Positions 40,504 through 52,709 of a stretch of DNA of 64,000 nt are shown here, in pieces. Each line of letters begins with the position of its first letter. Positions within the stretch are counted from its first letter, which is position 1. Under the pieces are notes generated by a model, which did not search any database, had not been told where the DNA came from, and worked only from the letters and a program-made list of their open reading frames with translations. The position numbers and the translations under genes are program-made. Location of the stretch: assembly GCF_000420045.1 (NCBI RefSeq), contig NZ_ATUE01000005.1:62001-126000 (forward strand). The letters are read 5' to 3'. The DNA is from Perlucidibaca piscinae DSM 21586 (GTDB lineage: Bacteria; Pseudomonadota; Gammaproteobacteria; Pseudomonadales; Moraxellaceae).

Positions 40504-41256
40504 TCAGTCGCCCGCCTCAGCCGCTGTTGCCGGCAGGGAGGTCACCGGGACACCGCCCGGAACGGCCTCGGCAGCCGCCGGCGACGCCGGGACCACGTCG
40601 GGAGCGGGGCCGGTTGCGGCATCGGCGCCGGATGCCTCAGGCGTGACGATAACAGGAACCGGCTCCGGCAGCGCGGCATGCTGTTCCTGGTAATGCTTCC
40701 AGGAACGGGTCAGGGCCTGGCCAGGCAGATTGGGAATGGCCGCCGCGACATTCAGAGCCTCTTCGCGCGAGGCGAACTGGCCGTAGCAGACCGCGTAGCG
40801 GTAGACCACCTCGGCCTCGGGCTCGGCCGGATCCGGCATGACCGGCACCTTGAAATAGATGAAGCGATCGCGATCGGGGCGCATGAACAGGAATTCGCCG
40901 ACCGCGCGCTCGTGCGTCATCATCGCCACCTGCAAGGTGTAACCGTCGGCCGGCTGGCTGTTCAGCCAGGCCAGGCCGCGATACTCCGGCGTGCGCAGCG
41001 GGGCAGTCGGCTCTGGCGGCACCGGCACGGCACCGCCATTGTCCTTGACCAGCTCAGGGAAGGCGCCAAAGCTGGCATCAAAACCGCTTTCCTGTGACAA
41101 CGCGATGTTGCCCAGCAGGCGCTCGGTGATGACGGCGCGACTCGGCGACAGCGCCCAGGCCAGCACCAGACCGACCACGAACAGCAGCAGCAAGGCCCGC
41201 GCCAGACGGATCTGCGCGTCCACGCCGCCACCCGGCGTCGGCATGCCGGCGCTCAT
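40504..41256 (-). CDS. SPOR-domain-like membrane protein (DamX position)
   Basis: A 250-residue protein with a short cytoplasmic start, one membrane helix (about 18-37) and a periplasmic part. The segment around 103-190, with GYTLQVAMM and [21 protein letters not shown], has the repeat and spacing of a SPOR domain, which binds denuded septal peptidoglycan. The C-terminal 50 residues are Ala-Pro rich. Its place directly after aroK-aroB is that of DamX in E. coli and Pseudomonas, a division protein. The start overlaps the aroB stop by four bases. Confidence 0.7.
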   Translation of the reverse strand: MSAGMPTPGGGVDAQIRLARALLLLFVVGLVLAWALSPSRAVITERLLGNIALSQESGFDASFGAFPELVKDNGGAVPVPPEPTAPLRTPEYRGLAWLNSQPADGYTLQVAMMTHERAVGEFLFMRPDRDRFIYFKVPVMPDPAEPEAEVVYRYAVCYGQFASREEALNVAAAIPNLPGQALTRSWKHYQEQHAALPEPVPVIVTPEASGADAATGPAPDVVPASPAAAEAVPGGVPVTSLPATAAEAGD

Positions 41257-42386
41257 GCCGCACCCCCGGCCACCGTGGCACGGCCAAGCCCGGCACCTGC
41301 AGCCAGCGTCTCGCGCAGCAGAGCCGGATCAGCCGCATCGGTCACCACGGCCTGCCCCAGCGCCCGCAGCAGCACCAGGCGCAGGCGACCGTCGACATTC
41401 TTCTTGTCCACCGCCATGTGGCGCAGGAAGTCCTCGACAGCGAGCTCCCCAGGTGCCACTACCGGCAGCGCGGCACGCTGCAGCAGCACGCGCACGCGCG
41501 CCACGTCCGCCTGCGACAGCCAGCCCAGACGCCAGGACAGGTCGGCCGCCATCAGCATGCCGGTGGCCACGGCCTCGCCGTGCAGCCAGCTGCCATAGCC
41601 CATGCCGGTCTCGATGGCATGACCGAAGGTGTGCCCGAGATTGAGCAGGGCACGTACATCGTTCTGCTCCAGCTCGTCGGCAGCCACCACCTCGGCCTTG
41701 TTGATGCAGGAGCGCGCGATGGCCTCGCGCAGGGTGGCCGGATCACGCGCCATGAGGGCATCCATGTGCGCCTCCAGCCAGGCCAGGAACGGCAGGTCAC
41801 GAATCAGGCCGTACTTGATGACCTCGGCCAGACCGGCCGAGAACTCGCGTGCCGGCAGGGTCGCGAGCACGTCGGTATCGATGACCACCACGCGCGGCTG
41901 CATGAAGGCGCCGATCATGTTCTTGCCCAGCGGATGATTGATGCCGGTCTTGCCGCCCACCGACGAGTCCACCTGTGACAGCAGCGTGGTCGGCACCTGC
42001 ACGAAATCGACGCCACGCTGGTAGCAGGCCGCGGCAAAGCCGGTCATGTCACCGACCACGCCCCCGCCCAGGGCCAGCAGCGTGGCCTTGCGCGTGAAGC
42101 GCGCCTGCAGCAGGGCATCGAAGATCAGGTTGAGGTGCTGCCAGTCCTTGAACTGTTCGCCATCGGGCAACGTGACCGCCGCCACCGACAGACCGCCAGC
42201 CTCGAGCAGGCTGCGCACGGCGGCAGCGTACAGCGGGGCCACGGTGTCATTGCTGACAATCAGTACCTGGCGGCCGCGGATGTGCGGCAGCAGACAGGCC
42301 GGATCGCGAAACAGGCCGGCACCGATGTGAATGGGGTAGCTGCGGTCACCAAGGGCGACGGTAACGGTTTGCCGTGCGATGCTCAT
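41253..42386 (-). CDS. aroB: 3-Dehydroquinate synthase
   Basis: Second enzyme of the shikimate pathway, 377 residues, NAD- and metal-dependent. It shows [14 protein letters not shown], the [20 protein letters not shown] segment and metal-binding histidines in [11 protein letters not shown] and [12 protein letters not shown] 42386 is chosen because AGGA sits 7-8 bases upstream; an earlier ATG at 42392 would have no room for a ribosome site. It follows aroK by 20 bases. Confidence 0.96.
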   Translation of the reverse strand: MSIARQTVTVALGDRSYPIHIGAGLFRDPACLLPHIRGRQVLIVSNDTVAPLYAAAVRSLLEAGGLSVAAVTLPDGEQFKDWQHLNLIFDALLQARFTRKATLLALGGGVVGDMTGFAAACYQRGVDFVQVPTTLLSQVDSSVGGKTGINHPLGKNMIGAFMQPRVVVIDTDVLATLPAREFSAGLAEVIKYGLIRDLPFLAWLEAHMDALMARDPATLREAIARSCINKAEVVAADELEQNDVRALLNLGHTFGHAIETGMGYGSWLHGEAVATGMLMAADLSWRLGWLSQADVARVRVLLQRAALPVVAPGELAVEDFLRHMAVDKKNVDGRLRLVLLRALGQAVVTDAADPALLRETLAAGAGLGRATVAGGAA

Positions 42387-42406
42387 GTCCATCCTGCGTG
42401 TCGCGC

Positions 42407-42937
42407 TCAACGTGGGGGGCGCAAGCCCAGATCCTGAAGAATATGCCAGGCCACGTCACGCGCGCTTGCCCGTTCGGTCGGCATGACGTGATGCGCCACC
42501 TCGCGATACAGCGGGTCGCGCAAGGCCAGCAGCTCGGTCAGGCGGGCGCGCGGATCCGGCGTCTGCAGCAGCGGACGGTTGCTGTCGCGTGCCGTGCGCT
42601 CAAGCTGACGCTCGACCGAGGTTTCGAGATAGATCACCGTGCCGCGCGCATGCAGATGACGGCGGTTCTCTTCCCGCATGACGGCGCCGCCGCCAGTGGC
42701 GAGCACGATGTGGTGGCGACGGGTGAGCAGGTCGATGACCTGGGATTCGCGCTGACGAAAGCCGGCCTCCCCCTCGATATCGAAGATCCAGGGAATGTTG
42801 GCCCCGGTGCGTGCCTCGATCTCGTGGTCGGAATCGACGAACTCCCAACGCAGCAGATCAGCAAGCTGACGGCCTATGGTGGTCTTTCCCGCCCCCATGG
42901 GCCCGACCAGAAAAATGTTGTTGACCGCTTCAGCCAT
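42407..42937 (-). CDS. aroK: Shikimate kinase
   Basis: Phosphorylates shikimate at the 3-hydroxyl; 176 residues. The P-loop is GPMGAGKTT (12-20), with the substrate-binding DSDHEIE and the [11 protein letters not shown] segment. Its ATG at 42937 lies inside the last codons of the upstream secretin gene (8-base overlap), so translation is coupled. It forms an operon with the secretin gene, aroB and the SPOR gene. Confidence 0.96.
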   Translation of the reverse strand: MAEAVNNIFLVGPMGAGKTTIGRQLADLLRWEFVDSDHEIEARTGANIPWIFDIEGEAGFRQRESQVIDLLTRRHHIVLATGGGAVMREENRRHLHARGTVIYLETSVERQLERTARDSNRPLLQTPDPRARLTELLALRDPLYREVAHHVMPTERASARDVAWHILQDLGLRPPR

Positions 42938-44204
42938 CGTCCTTCCCGATTGCCGGCAGTGCCGGCACAACGCCGTCCTCGGCAAGACGCGGCGTCACGA
43001 ACACCAGCAGCTCCTGCCTGTCCTCGCGCCGCAACTGGCGACGGAACAGCACCCCAAGAACGGGGATATTACCCAGTCCGGGCACCCGACTGACACTGTT
43101 CGCGTGCTGCTGACGAAAAATTCCTCCCAGCATCAGGGTCTCGCCATGACGCATGCGCACCTGCGTGCTCAGGCGGTTGGTCTCGATGGCGCGGGCGCCG
43201 CTGGGCTGCAGCTCGCCGGGACTGTCCTGGCTGAGCCGTATGTCGAGCTGGATGTCACCATCGGCCGAGATGCTGGGCGTCACCTCCAGGCTCAGTTCGG
43301 CATGAATGAAGCGCGTGGTGCTGGCGCCACTCTGCGTGGTCTCCTGATAGGGAATCTGCTGACCGGACGCGATGCGTGCGGTCTGCTGCTCGGCGGTCAT
43401 GACGCCGGGCCGGGCAATGATCTCGCCATCACCTCGCGACTCCAGCGCCGACAAGGTGACATCCAGGGTCTTGCCGTCGACCGCCAGCAGGCCGTAGCGC
43501 AGGCTGGACACATCGCTGCCGGCCACCGCCAGCGGCACCCGTGCCGCCACCGAGGGGCGCTGGAAGCCCCACTCCAGGCCGATCTGGCTGGCCCGCGTGC
43601 GCGACACCGCCGCCAGCCGGGTCTCCACCACCACCTGCCGGCCCGGCCGGTCGAGCACCTCCAGCCATGCCGGCCAGCGCGCCAGTCGACCGGCATGATC
43701 GGTCACCAGCAGGGTATTGGTGCGGGCATCGGCATCGACGCGACCGCGCGGACCGAGCAGGCGCTCGCCAGCGCCCGCCTCGGCAGCGAGCCGGGCCAGA
43801 TCAACGGCACGGGCATGGCGCAGGGGGATCAGGCGGGTGTCCAGCGCCAGACGCGCTTCCTGGGCGGTCTGCCATTCACGGGCCTGGCGGGCCCGGAGCG
43901 CCAGCTCGTCGAGCGGAGCCACCAGCCAGCGCCGGCCCTGCCCGTCCCGCCCCCAGCCATGCCCGAGCAGAATGCCGTCCAGCACCGACAAGGCCGGCTG
44001 ACGACTGACCCGCAGCGAGAGCCGGCCCTTCACCGACTCGCTCAGCGACAGGTCGAGCCCGCCGGCCTCGGCCACCTGCATCAGGATGGCGCGCGCATCC
44101 GCCTCCTGCACATCCAGCGTGATCAGACGCTCGGCCCGGGCCGGCAATGCCTGCACCATGAGCACAAACAGCAGCGCCCGCCCGCCCCGTTGCCCTGCCG
44201 TCAT
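42930..44204 (-). CDS. Short PilQ/HofQ-like secretin
   Basis: An outer membrane secretin of 424 residues. A signal peptide (about 1-25) is followed by an STN-like domain (about 28-95), one N1-type domain (about 125-185) and a secretin domain (about 190-405) with the signature [10 protein letters not shown] then [14 protein letters not shown]. It lacks the N-terminal AMIN domains of full PilQ (about 700 residues), so resembles HofQ or competence secretins. In Pseudomonas pilMNOP stand between ponA and pilQ; here nothing does, and ponA begins 136 bases away. Without them in cis its pilus or DNA-uptake role is uncertain. GGGAG precedes ATG 44204. Confidence 0.8.
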   Translation of the reverse strand: MTAGQRGGRALLFVLMVQALPARAERLITLDVQEADARAILMQVAEAGGLDLSLSESVKGRLSLRVSRQPALSVLDGILLGHGWGRDGQGRRWLVAPLDELALRARQAREWQTAQEARLALDTRLIPLRHARAVDLARLAAEAGAGERLLGPRGRVDADARTNTLLVTDHAGRLARWPAWLEVLDRPGRQVVVETRLAAVSRTRASQIGLEWGFQRPSVAARVPLAVAGSDVSSLRYGLLAVDGKTLDVTLSALESRGDGEIIARPGVMTAEQQTARIASGQQIPYQETTQSGASTTRFIHAELSLEVTPSISADGDIQLDIRLSQDSPGELQPSGARAIETNRLSTQVRMRHGETLMLGGIFRQQHANSVSRVPGLGNIPVLGVLFRRQLRREDRQELLVFVTPRLAEDGVVPALPAIGKDDG

Positions 44205-44340
44205 GACGCGCTCCCGACCAGACCCTGCATCAGGTGTAGCAACGGCCTGTCGGAGGCGCCAGCGGCAGGCGCGATTCCCTGCCACGGACTGACATATACT
44301 AGGCGCCCCGTCCGTGCCGGACTGCTTGCAGGTAGCCCCG

Positions 44341-46932
44341 ATGACCGCTGTCTCGTCGTTTCGCCCGTTGCGCTGGCTGGGCCTGGCCCTGACCGGGATC
44401 ACCCTCGGCGCCAGCGGCTCCTATCTCGCGCTCACGCCGCAGCTGCCGGACATCTCGACCCTCAAGGAAGTCCGCTACGAAACCCCGCTTCAGGTCTACA
44501 CGCGTGACGGCAAGCTGATCAGCGAATTCGGCGTCAAGCACACCATCCCCCTGAAATACGCGGAAGTGCCCAAGCTCTTCATCCAGGCCTTCCTGGCCGC
44601 CGAGGACGATCGCTTCTTCGAGCACGAGGGCATCGACTATGCCGGCCTGGGACGCGCCTTCAGCGAAATCGTCACCACCGGCAACATCCGCTCCGGCGGT
44701 TCCACCATCACCATGCAGGTGGCGAAGAACTACTTCCTCAGCAACGAGCGCACGTTCAGCCGCAAGCTCACCGAAATCATGCTGGCCAAGCGCATCGAGG
44801 ACTCGCTGACCAAGCAGGAGATCCTCGAGCTCTACCTCAACAAGATCTACCTGGGTCAGCGCGCCTACGGCATCGGTGCCGCCGCCAAGATCTACTACGG
44901 CAAAACCGTGAAGCAGCTGACCCTGGCCGAGATGGCGATGATCGCCGGCCTGCCCAAGGCGCCGTCGAAGTACAACCCGATCAGCAATCCGCAGCGCGCC
45001 CTGATTCGCCGCGACTGGATTCTCGGTCGCATGCTCAAGCTCGGCTACATCAGCAAGTCCGCTCACGCCCAGGCCGTGCGGGCACCGGTGGGTCTGAACT
45101 TCAAGGCCAGCCTGCAGGACGTGCAGGCCCCCTGGCTCTCGGAAATGGTGCGCGAGTCCCTGCTTGAGCGTTTCGGCAAGGACGTCTATGACAGCGGCTA
45201 CAAGGTCTACACCACGGTGTCGGCAGCGGCCCAGAATGCCGCCAGCGACGCCGTCATCAGCGGCCTGCTGGCCTATGACCAGCGCCACGGCTGGCGCGGC
45301 GTCGAGGGCTCGGTGAAGAAGACCGCACTGAAGGAGCTGCGTCGCGTCGGCAACCTCGAACCGGCACAGGTGATCAAGGTCAGCGACCAGCAGATCACCG
45401 CGCAGCTGCGCAGCGGCGAAACCCTCACCCTGGGCCCGGCCACCTGGCGCTGGGCCCGCAAGCAGCTCTCCGTCGACAGCATCGGACCGGCGCCGCGCAG
45501 CGCCCGTGATCTGGTGGCTGTCGACGACATCATCCGTGTGCAGCCGGCAGGCAAGGGCTGGCGACTGGCGCAGATTCCGCAGGTGCAGGGCCAGCTCATC
45601 GCCATCAATCCGGACAATGGCGCCATCGAGGCCGTGGTCGGCGGCTTCGACTTCGGCCAGTCCAAGTTCAACCGGGCCGTGCAGAGCTGGCGTCAGGCCG
45701 GCTCCACCATCAAGCCGCTGATCTACAGCAAGGCGCTGGAGCGCGGCTACACGCCGGCCAGCCTGATCGACGATGCGCCGCTGACCTTCGGCGACTGGGA
45801 GCCGAGCAACTCGGACGGCGAGTTCATGGGTCCGATCACCCTGCGTCGCGCCCTCTACCTGTCGCGCAACCTGGTCTCGATCCGCCTGCTGCAGGCCGTC
45901 GGCGTCGACAGCGCCCGCGAATACCTGACCCGCTTCGGTCTCGACAAAAGCCGCATGCCGCGCGACCTGACCCTGGCCCTGGGTTCGGCCGAGGTGCTGC
46001 CGATCCAGATGGCGACCGCCTATGCCGCCATCGCCAACGGCGGCCTGCGCGTGCACCCCTATTTCATCGAGAAGGTTGTCGACCGCCAGGGCAAGGTGGT
46101 GTTCCAGGCCAATCCGCGCCGCGTCTGCCGTCCCTGCGAGCTGCCCATGGCCGCCCCGGTGATCACGTCGGACGGCCAGGCCGAGGCACCGGAAGTGATT
46201 CCGGTCAATCCGCCAGTTGCTGACGGTGCCATCGTCAGCACCGACGAGAACGGCATCCCCGGCATGATCTCCGGCAGCGGCAATGACATGAGCATCAGCG
46301 ACCCCAGCCCGACCGTGTACACGCCGAGCTATCCGGTGGCACTGCGCATCATGCGCCCGCGCGCTGCCGCGCAGATGTACTCCATCCTGCAGGACGTGAT
46401 CCGGCGCGGCACCGGACGTGGCGCGCTCAGCCTCGGCCGGGACGACCTGGCCGGCAAGACCGGCACCACCAACGAGGCGCGCGATGCCTGGTTCGCCGGC
46501 TTCAACGGCCGCATGGTGGCGGTCTCCTGGGTAGGCTTCGACGAGCCGCGCAGCCTCGGCAAGGTCGAATACGGCGGCTATGCCGCGCTGCCGATCTGGA
46601 ACCAGTACATGGCCACGGCCCTGCGCGGCGTGCCCAGCACACGTCCGCCGATGCCGGCAGGCATGGCCACGGCACGCATCAATCGCCTGACCGGAGAAGC
46701 CGTCGCTGCCGATGATCCGGAGGGTGTGGACGAGCTGTTCCGAGCAGAAATGCGTCCCTCGCCCCCACCGAAACCGGTCGACCTGCCGCCAGAGGACGGC
46801 GCCATGGATGGTGTCAACAGCCCCGACGATGGTGACGTCCTGACCGCGCCGACTGACGGCGCATCGGCAGCATCTCCTGCCGAGCCAACGGCAGCACATG
46901 CGCCCGAGACACTCTCACCCGTGCAGCCCTGA
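44341..46932 (+). CDS. ponA: Penicillin-binding protein 1A
   Basis: Bifunctional peptidoglycan glycosyltransferase and transpeptidase, 863 residues, with an N-terminal membrane helix. Glycosyltransferase motifs: EDDRFFEHEGID, GGSTITMQVAKN and RKLTEIMLAKRIE. Transpeptidase motifs: GSTIKP (serine nucleophile), SRN and KTGTTNEARDAWF. A Pro-Ala-rich tail ends the protein. ATG 44341 is preferred to an upstream GTG. TATACT at 44295-44300 is a good -10 box for a promoter, with no strong -35. It diverges from the secretin operon and converges with priA. Confidence 0.95.
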   Translation: MTAVSSFRPLRWLGLALTGITLGASGSYLALTPQLPDISTLKEVRYETPLQVYTRDGKLISEFGVKHTIPLKYAEVPKLFIQAFLAAEDDRFFEHEGIDYAGLGRAFSEIVTTGNIRSGGSTITMQVAKNYFLSNERTFSRKLTEIMLAKRIEDSLTKQEILELYLNKIYLGQRAYGIGAAAKIYYGKTVKQLTLAEMAMIAGLPKAPSKYNPISNPQRALIRRDWILGRMLKLGYISKSAHAQAVRAPVGLNFKASLQDVQAPWLSEMVRESLLERFGKDVYDSGYKVYTTVSAAAQNAASDAVISGLLAYDQRHGWRGVEGSVKKTALKELRRVGNLEPAQVIKVSDQQITAQLRSGETLTLGPATWRWARKQLSVDSIGPAPRSARDLVAVDDIIRVQPAGKGWRLAQIPQVQGQLIAINPDNGAIEAVVGGFDFGQSKFNRAVQSWRQAGSTIKPLIYSKALERGYTPASLIDDAPLTFGDWEPSNSDGEFMGPITLRRALYLSRNLVSIRLLQAVGVDSAREYLTRFGLDKSRMPRDLTLALGSAEVLPIQMATAYAAIANGGLRVHPYFIEKVVDRQGKVVFQANPRRVCRPCELPMAAPVITSDGQAEAPEVIPVNPPVADGAIVSTDENGIPGMISGSGNDMSISDPSPTVYTPSYPVALRIMRPRAAAQMYSILQDVIRRGTGRGALSLGRDDLAGKTGTTNEARDAWFAGFNGRMVAVSWVGFDEPRSLGKVEYGGYAALPIWNQYMATALRGVPSTRPPMPAGMATARINRLTGEAVAADDPEGVDELFRAEMRPSPPPKPVDLPPEDGAMDGVNSPDDGDVLTAPTDGASAASPAEPTAAHAPETLSPVQP

Positions 46933-46948
46933 GTGCGCCCTGCCCGGC

Positions 46949-49141
<2,193 letters not shown>

Positions 49142-49194
49142 GCGGCTAGCCTAGCACCCCGGGTCCGGCTTGCCAGCGCCAGCCTCGCGATGAC

Positions 49195-49223
49195 TTGGCG
49201 AAATCCTGATCAGCCTCTATACT
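49195..49223 (+). promoter_or_regulatory. Sigma-70 promoter of rpmE
   Basis: TTGGCG and TATACT are separated by 17 bases, a good match to the consensus. It lies 154 bases before the rpmE start and points toward it. Confidence 0.65.
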
Positions 49224-49229
49224 TCGCGG

Positions 49230-49376
49230 CCTTGTTGTGCCCGGCTGTGATCAAGAGACCTTCACGGTGGGCCAAGAGATCGGTCCGGCCTCGTGCCCGC
49301 GACTATGCCGACGCCTGTCGTCGACTGTCCGGGAGTGCGAGCCGACTTTCCCTTTCTCACTGATTTGGTGATCAAG
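49230..49376 (+). other. Long rpmE mRNA leader
   Basis: About 147 untranslated bases separate the probable transcription start from rpmE. Leaders of ribosomal protein genes often fold to bind the protein they encode, and L31 leader motifs are known in several bacterial groups. I see GC-rich segments able to pair (for example around 49300-49350) but no single convincing structure. Confidence 0.3.
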
Positions 49377-49592
49377 ATGCGCGCTGATATCCACCCGAAG
49401 TATGAAGCTGTAACCGTGACCTGCTCGTGCGGCAACGTGTTCGAAACCCGTTCCACGACCTGCAAGAACTTCTCCATCGACGTCTGCTCGGCCTGCCACC
49501 CGTTCTACACCGGCACCCAGAAGGTCGTGGACACTGGCGGTCGCATCGACAAGTTCAAGCAGCGCTTCGGCGCCCGCAGCTTCAAGAAGTAA
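49377..49592 (+). CDS. rpmE: 50S ribosomal protein L31
   Basis: Ribosomal protein of 71 residues bridging the subunits. It is the zinc-binding (C+) type, with cysteines in CSCG and [13 protein letters not shown] 49377 gives the usual start [10 protein letters not shown]. It is followed by an intrinsic terminator before argS. Confidence 0.97.
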   Translation: MRADIHPKYEAVTVTCSCGNVFETRSTTCKNFSIDVCSACHPFYTGTQKVVDTGGRIDKFKQRFGARSFKK

Positions 49593-49607
49593 GCTGCACC
49601 GCCCCGG

Positions 49608-49642
49608 AAAAGGCGACCTCTGGCGACAGGGTCGCCTTTTTT
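49608..49642 (+). terminator. Intrinsic terminator after rpmE
   Basis: GGCGACC (49612-49618) pairs with GGTCGCC (49630-49636), extended by an A run before and a T run after. It separates rpmE from argS. Confidence 0.85.
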
Positions 49643-49690
49643 GTTGGTACAATCGCGACCGTTTTCACACCACCACGGTCAGATGCTCCG

Positions 49691-51451
49691 ATGAAACCCG
49701 TGCTTGACGCGCTGTTGTCCTCCGCGATTGCCACCCTGCACCAGAACGGCGTGCTGCCCGCCGACTTCACGCCGGTCATCCAGCTTGACCGCACCCGCGA
49801 TGCCGCACACGGCGACTGGGCCACCAACCTGGCGCTGGCGTCGGCCAAGGCCGCCGGTCGCAAGCCGCGCGACATCGCCGAGGCCCTGGTTGCCGCCCTG
49901 CCCGCCGATCCGGCCGTGAGCAAGGTCGAGATCGCCGGCCCCGGCTTCATCAACTTCTTCCTCAGCAGCGACAGCCGCTTCGCCGTCATACGGCAGATCC
50001 TGGATGACGTGACCGGCTTCTGCTCGCCGAACATCGGCCAGGGCGAGAAGGTGCTGCTGGAGTTCGTCTCCGCCAACCCGACCGGCCCCATGCATGTCGG
50101 CCATGGTCGTGGTGCCGCCTACGGCTCCACCCTGGGCAACCTGCTCAAGGCCACCGGCTTCGACGTGCACCGCGAGTACTACATCAACGACGCCGGCCGC
50201 CAGGCCGACGTGCTCGCCGTGTCGGTCTACGCGCGCTATCTGGAAGCCTGCGGCGAGACCGTGCAGGTTCCCTCGCGCGCCTACCCCGCCGACTACGTCA
50301 AGGACTGCGCGCAGGCGCTCATGGCCCGTGACGGCCGTGCCTGGTTCCGGCCCTGGGCCGACGTCGTCGCCGGCCTGCCGGAAGACCCCGAGGGCGAGGG
50401 CGACGACATCAAGGCCGGCAAGGAAACCTATCTCGACGCCATCATCAGCCGTGTGCGCGACCTGCTCGGCGCTGACTACCGCACGGTCCAGGACTTCGGC
50501 CTCGACACCCAGCTCGCGGCCATCCGTCACACGCTGGATGCCTTCAGCGTCGACTTCGACCAGTGGTACTCGGAGCGCACGCTGGCCGAGAGTGGTGCCA
50601 TCGACCGTGCCGTGGCTCGCCTGCGCGAGCGCGGCCACGTCTACGAGCAGAACGGCGCGGTCTGGCTGCGCACCAGCGCGCTCGGCGACGAGAAGGACCG
50701 CGTGCTGATCCGCGACAACGGCATCCACACCTATTTCGCCGCCGACGTGGCCTACCACCTCGACAAGCTCGACCGCGGCTTCGACACCCTGATCGACGTC
50801 TGGGGTGCCGACCACCACGGCTACATTGCCCGCGTGCGCGCCGCCATCGAGGCCCTGACCGGTCAGGGCGACCGCTTCCACGTCGCGCTGATCCAGTTCG
50901 TCACGCTGTCATCAGGCCGCATGGGCAAGCGTTCGGGCAACTTCGTGACCCTGCAGCAGCTGATCGAGGAAGCCGGCAACGACGCTACTCGCTTCTTCTA
51001 CCTGACGCGCTCGCCGGAGCAGCACCTCGAGTTCGACATCGACCTCGCGCGCTCGCAGTCCGCCGACAACCCGGTGTACTACCTGCAGTACGCGCACGCT
51101 CGTGTCGCCAGCGTGTTCCGCGAGCTGGAAACGCGCGGCTGGGCGCATGACCAGAGCGCCGGTCTTGCCGCCCTGCCCATGCTCGATGACAGCGGTCTGG
51201 ATGATCTGCTCAAGCGTCTGGCCGCCTGGCCGGATGCCGTCGCCGCGGCCGCCCGCCAGCGCGCCCCGCACCAGCTCACCTATGCCCTGCGCGATCTGGC
51301 CCAGGCCTTCCACGGCTACTACAACACCCACAAGATGCTCATTGACGATGCCGCCGTGCGCAACGCGCGTCTGACCGTGAGCCTGGCGGTACAGCGCGTC
51401 ATCGCCAACGGCCTCGGTCTGCTTGGCGTGAGCGCGCCGGATCGCATGTAA
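49691..51451 (+). CDS. argS: Arginyl-tRNA synthetase
   Basis: Class I synthetase of 586 residues charging tRNA-Arg. The HIGH-like motif is HVGHGRG within NPTGPMHVGHGRG, and the KMSK counterpart is MGKRSGN, as is usual for this enzyme. The C-terminal DALR anticodon-binding domain ends the protein. ATG 49691 matches the usual N-terminus; an upstream frame runs through rpmE and is not coding. Confidence 0.97.
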   Translation: MKPVLDALLSSAIATLHQNGVLPADFTPVIQLDRTRDAAHGDWATNLALASAKAAGRKPRDIAEALVAALPADPAVSKVEIAGPGFINFFLSSDSRFAVIRQILDDVTGFCSPNIGQGEKVLLEFVSANPTGPMHVGHGRGAAYGSTLGNLLKATGFDVHREYYINDAGRQADVLAVSVYARYLEACGETVQVPSRAYPADYVKDCAQALMARDGRAWFRPWADVVAGLPEDPEGEGDDIKAGKETYLDAIISRVRDLLGADYRTVQDFGLDTQLAAIRHTLDAFSVDFDQWYSERTLAESGAIDRAVARLRERGHVYEQNGAVWLRTSALGDEKDRVLIRDNGIHTYFAADVAYHLDKLDRGFDTLIDVWGADHHGYIARVRAAIEALTGQGDRFHVALIQFVTLSSGRMGKRSGNFVTLQQLIEEAGNDATRFFYLTRSPEQHLEFDIDLARSQSADNPVYYLQYAHARVASVFRELETRGWAHDQSAGLAALPMLDDSGLDDLLKRLAAWPDAVAAAARQRAPHQLTYALRDLAQAFHGYYNTHKMLIDDAAVRNARLTVSLAVQRVIANGLGLLGVSAPDRM

Positions 51452-51475
51452 GCCGACCAGCAGAGGATACGTGTC

Positions 51476-52183
51476 ATGGCCAAGAGCCCGCCCCCCCGGG
51501 GCGCCAGCCGTTCGCCTCGCCCCGGCAGCAACTCCGGCCGCCAGCATGCCCGTGGCGGCCGCCAGAGCGTCGCGCGTGCGCAGCAACGGCGTGGCAGCGC
51601 ACCCGCCCGGCGACGCATCAAGCCCGGACGCATCGTGCTCGGCGTGCTTCTGCTGGCCACCTTGATCGCCGTCATCGTCTACGCCCGTCGCCAGGCGCCT
51701 GCCGATGTCGCCACCGTGCCGGCCGCGCTCGATGCCAGCGCAGGCAAGACTGCCGCCAAGCCCGCCGACACCAGGACCGAACCGGCGCCGGCCGAGCGCT
51801 TCGCCTTCTACGACATCCTGCCGCAGCAGGAAGTGCTGCCGACCCGTCAGCTCGACAATCGTCCGCCACCACGGCCGATGCCGGCCACCAGCGACAGCAC
51901 CCGGACCGATGCCGTCGACACCACCCCCTACTGGCTGCAGGCAGGCGCCTTCCGGGATGGCGCCGAGGCCGAGCTGCAGCGCGAACGCATTCGCGAACTG
52001 GGCCTGCCCGGTCGTGTGCGTGAAGGCAGCGTGGACGCCGGCCCGGTCCTGCATCGCGTGCTGATCGGACCGCTGACCGGCCAGGAACGCCTGGACGAGG
52101 CGCGCACGCTGCTGGCGGAACAGGGCATCGATGCCATTCCCACCACGGCCCCGGCGCCGGCCACAGGAGATGCCACCCCATGA
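51476..52183 (+). CDS. FtsN-like SPOR-domain cell division protein
   Basis: A 235-residue bitopic protein: very basic, Arg-Ser-Gly-rich cytoplasmic region (1-50), one membrane helix (about 52-70), a periplasmic linker with [12 protein letters not shown], and a SPOR domain (about 155-225, with [10 protein letters not shown] and [10 protein letters not shown]). The order argS-SPOR protein-hslV-hslU is the same as in Pseudomonas, where this protein is annotated as FtsN-like. It overlaps hslV by four bases. Confidence 0.85.
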   Translation: MAKSPPPRGASRSPRPGSNSGRQHARGGRQSVARAQQRRGSAPARRRIKPGRIVLGVLLLATLIAVIVYARRQAPADVATVPAALDASAGKTAAKPADTRTEPAPAERFAFYDILPQQEVLPTRQLDNRPPPRPMPATSDSTRTDAVDTTPYWLQAGAFRDGAEAELQRERIRELGLPGRVREGSVDAGPVLHRVLIGPLTGQERLDEARTLLAEQGIDAIPTTAPAPATGDATP

Positions 52184-52704
52184 CCACCATTCTTTCCGTA
52201 CGTCGCGGCAACAGCGTCGTGCTCGGCGGCGACGGCCAGGTCTCGCTGGGCAACACGGTGATGAAGGGCAATGCCCGCAAGGTCCGCCGCCTGCACCGTG
52301 ACCAGGTCATTGCCGGCTTCGCCGGCGGCACCGCCGACGCGTTCACGCTGTTCGACTACTTCGAGGCCAAGCTCGAGAAGCACAGCGGCCATCTCGTGCG
52401 TGCCGCCGTGGAAATGGCCAAGGACTGGCGCACCGACCGCACCCTGCGCCGCCTCGAAGCGCTGCTCGCGGTGGCCGACAGGCAGGCTTCGCTGATCATC
52501 ACCGGCAACGGCGACGTGCTTGAGCCCGAGCACGGCATCATCGCCATCGGCTCCGGCGGCAACTACGCACTCGCCGCCGCCCGGGCCCTGGTCGACCACA
52601 GCGAGCTGTCAGCCGCCGAGATCGTCAAGTACGGCCTCACCGTGGCTGGCGACATCTGCGTCTACACCAACCATCACCACACGCTCGAAAGCCTGGACTG
52701 GTAA
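52180..52704 (+). CDS. hslV: HslV peptidase of the HslUV protease
   Basis: Proteasome-like peptidase of 174 residues. After loss of the initiator Met the N-terminal catalytic threonine is exposed ([10 protein letters not shown]). [13 protein letters not shown] and the lysine-containing GNARKVRRL follow the family pattern. It forms a double hexamer that degrades proteins unfolded by HslU; the two genes are five bases apart. Confidence 0.97.
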   Translation: MTTILSVRRGNSVVLGGDGQVSLGNTVMKGNARKVRRLHRDQVIAGFAGGTADAFTLFDYFEAKLEKHSGHLVRAAVEMAKDWRTDRTLRRLEALLAVADRQASLIITGNGDVLEPEHGIIAIGSGGNYALAAARALVDHSELSAAEIVKYGLTVAGDICVYTNHHHTLESLDW

Positions 52705-52709
52705 CTGCC

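Noticed and set aside
42930..44402. Shortened secretin as a frameshifted or decayed pilQ
   Set aside because: It has its own signal peptide, ribosome site and complete secretin signature, so it reads as an intact short secretin and not a pseudogene.
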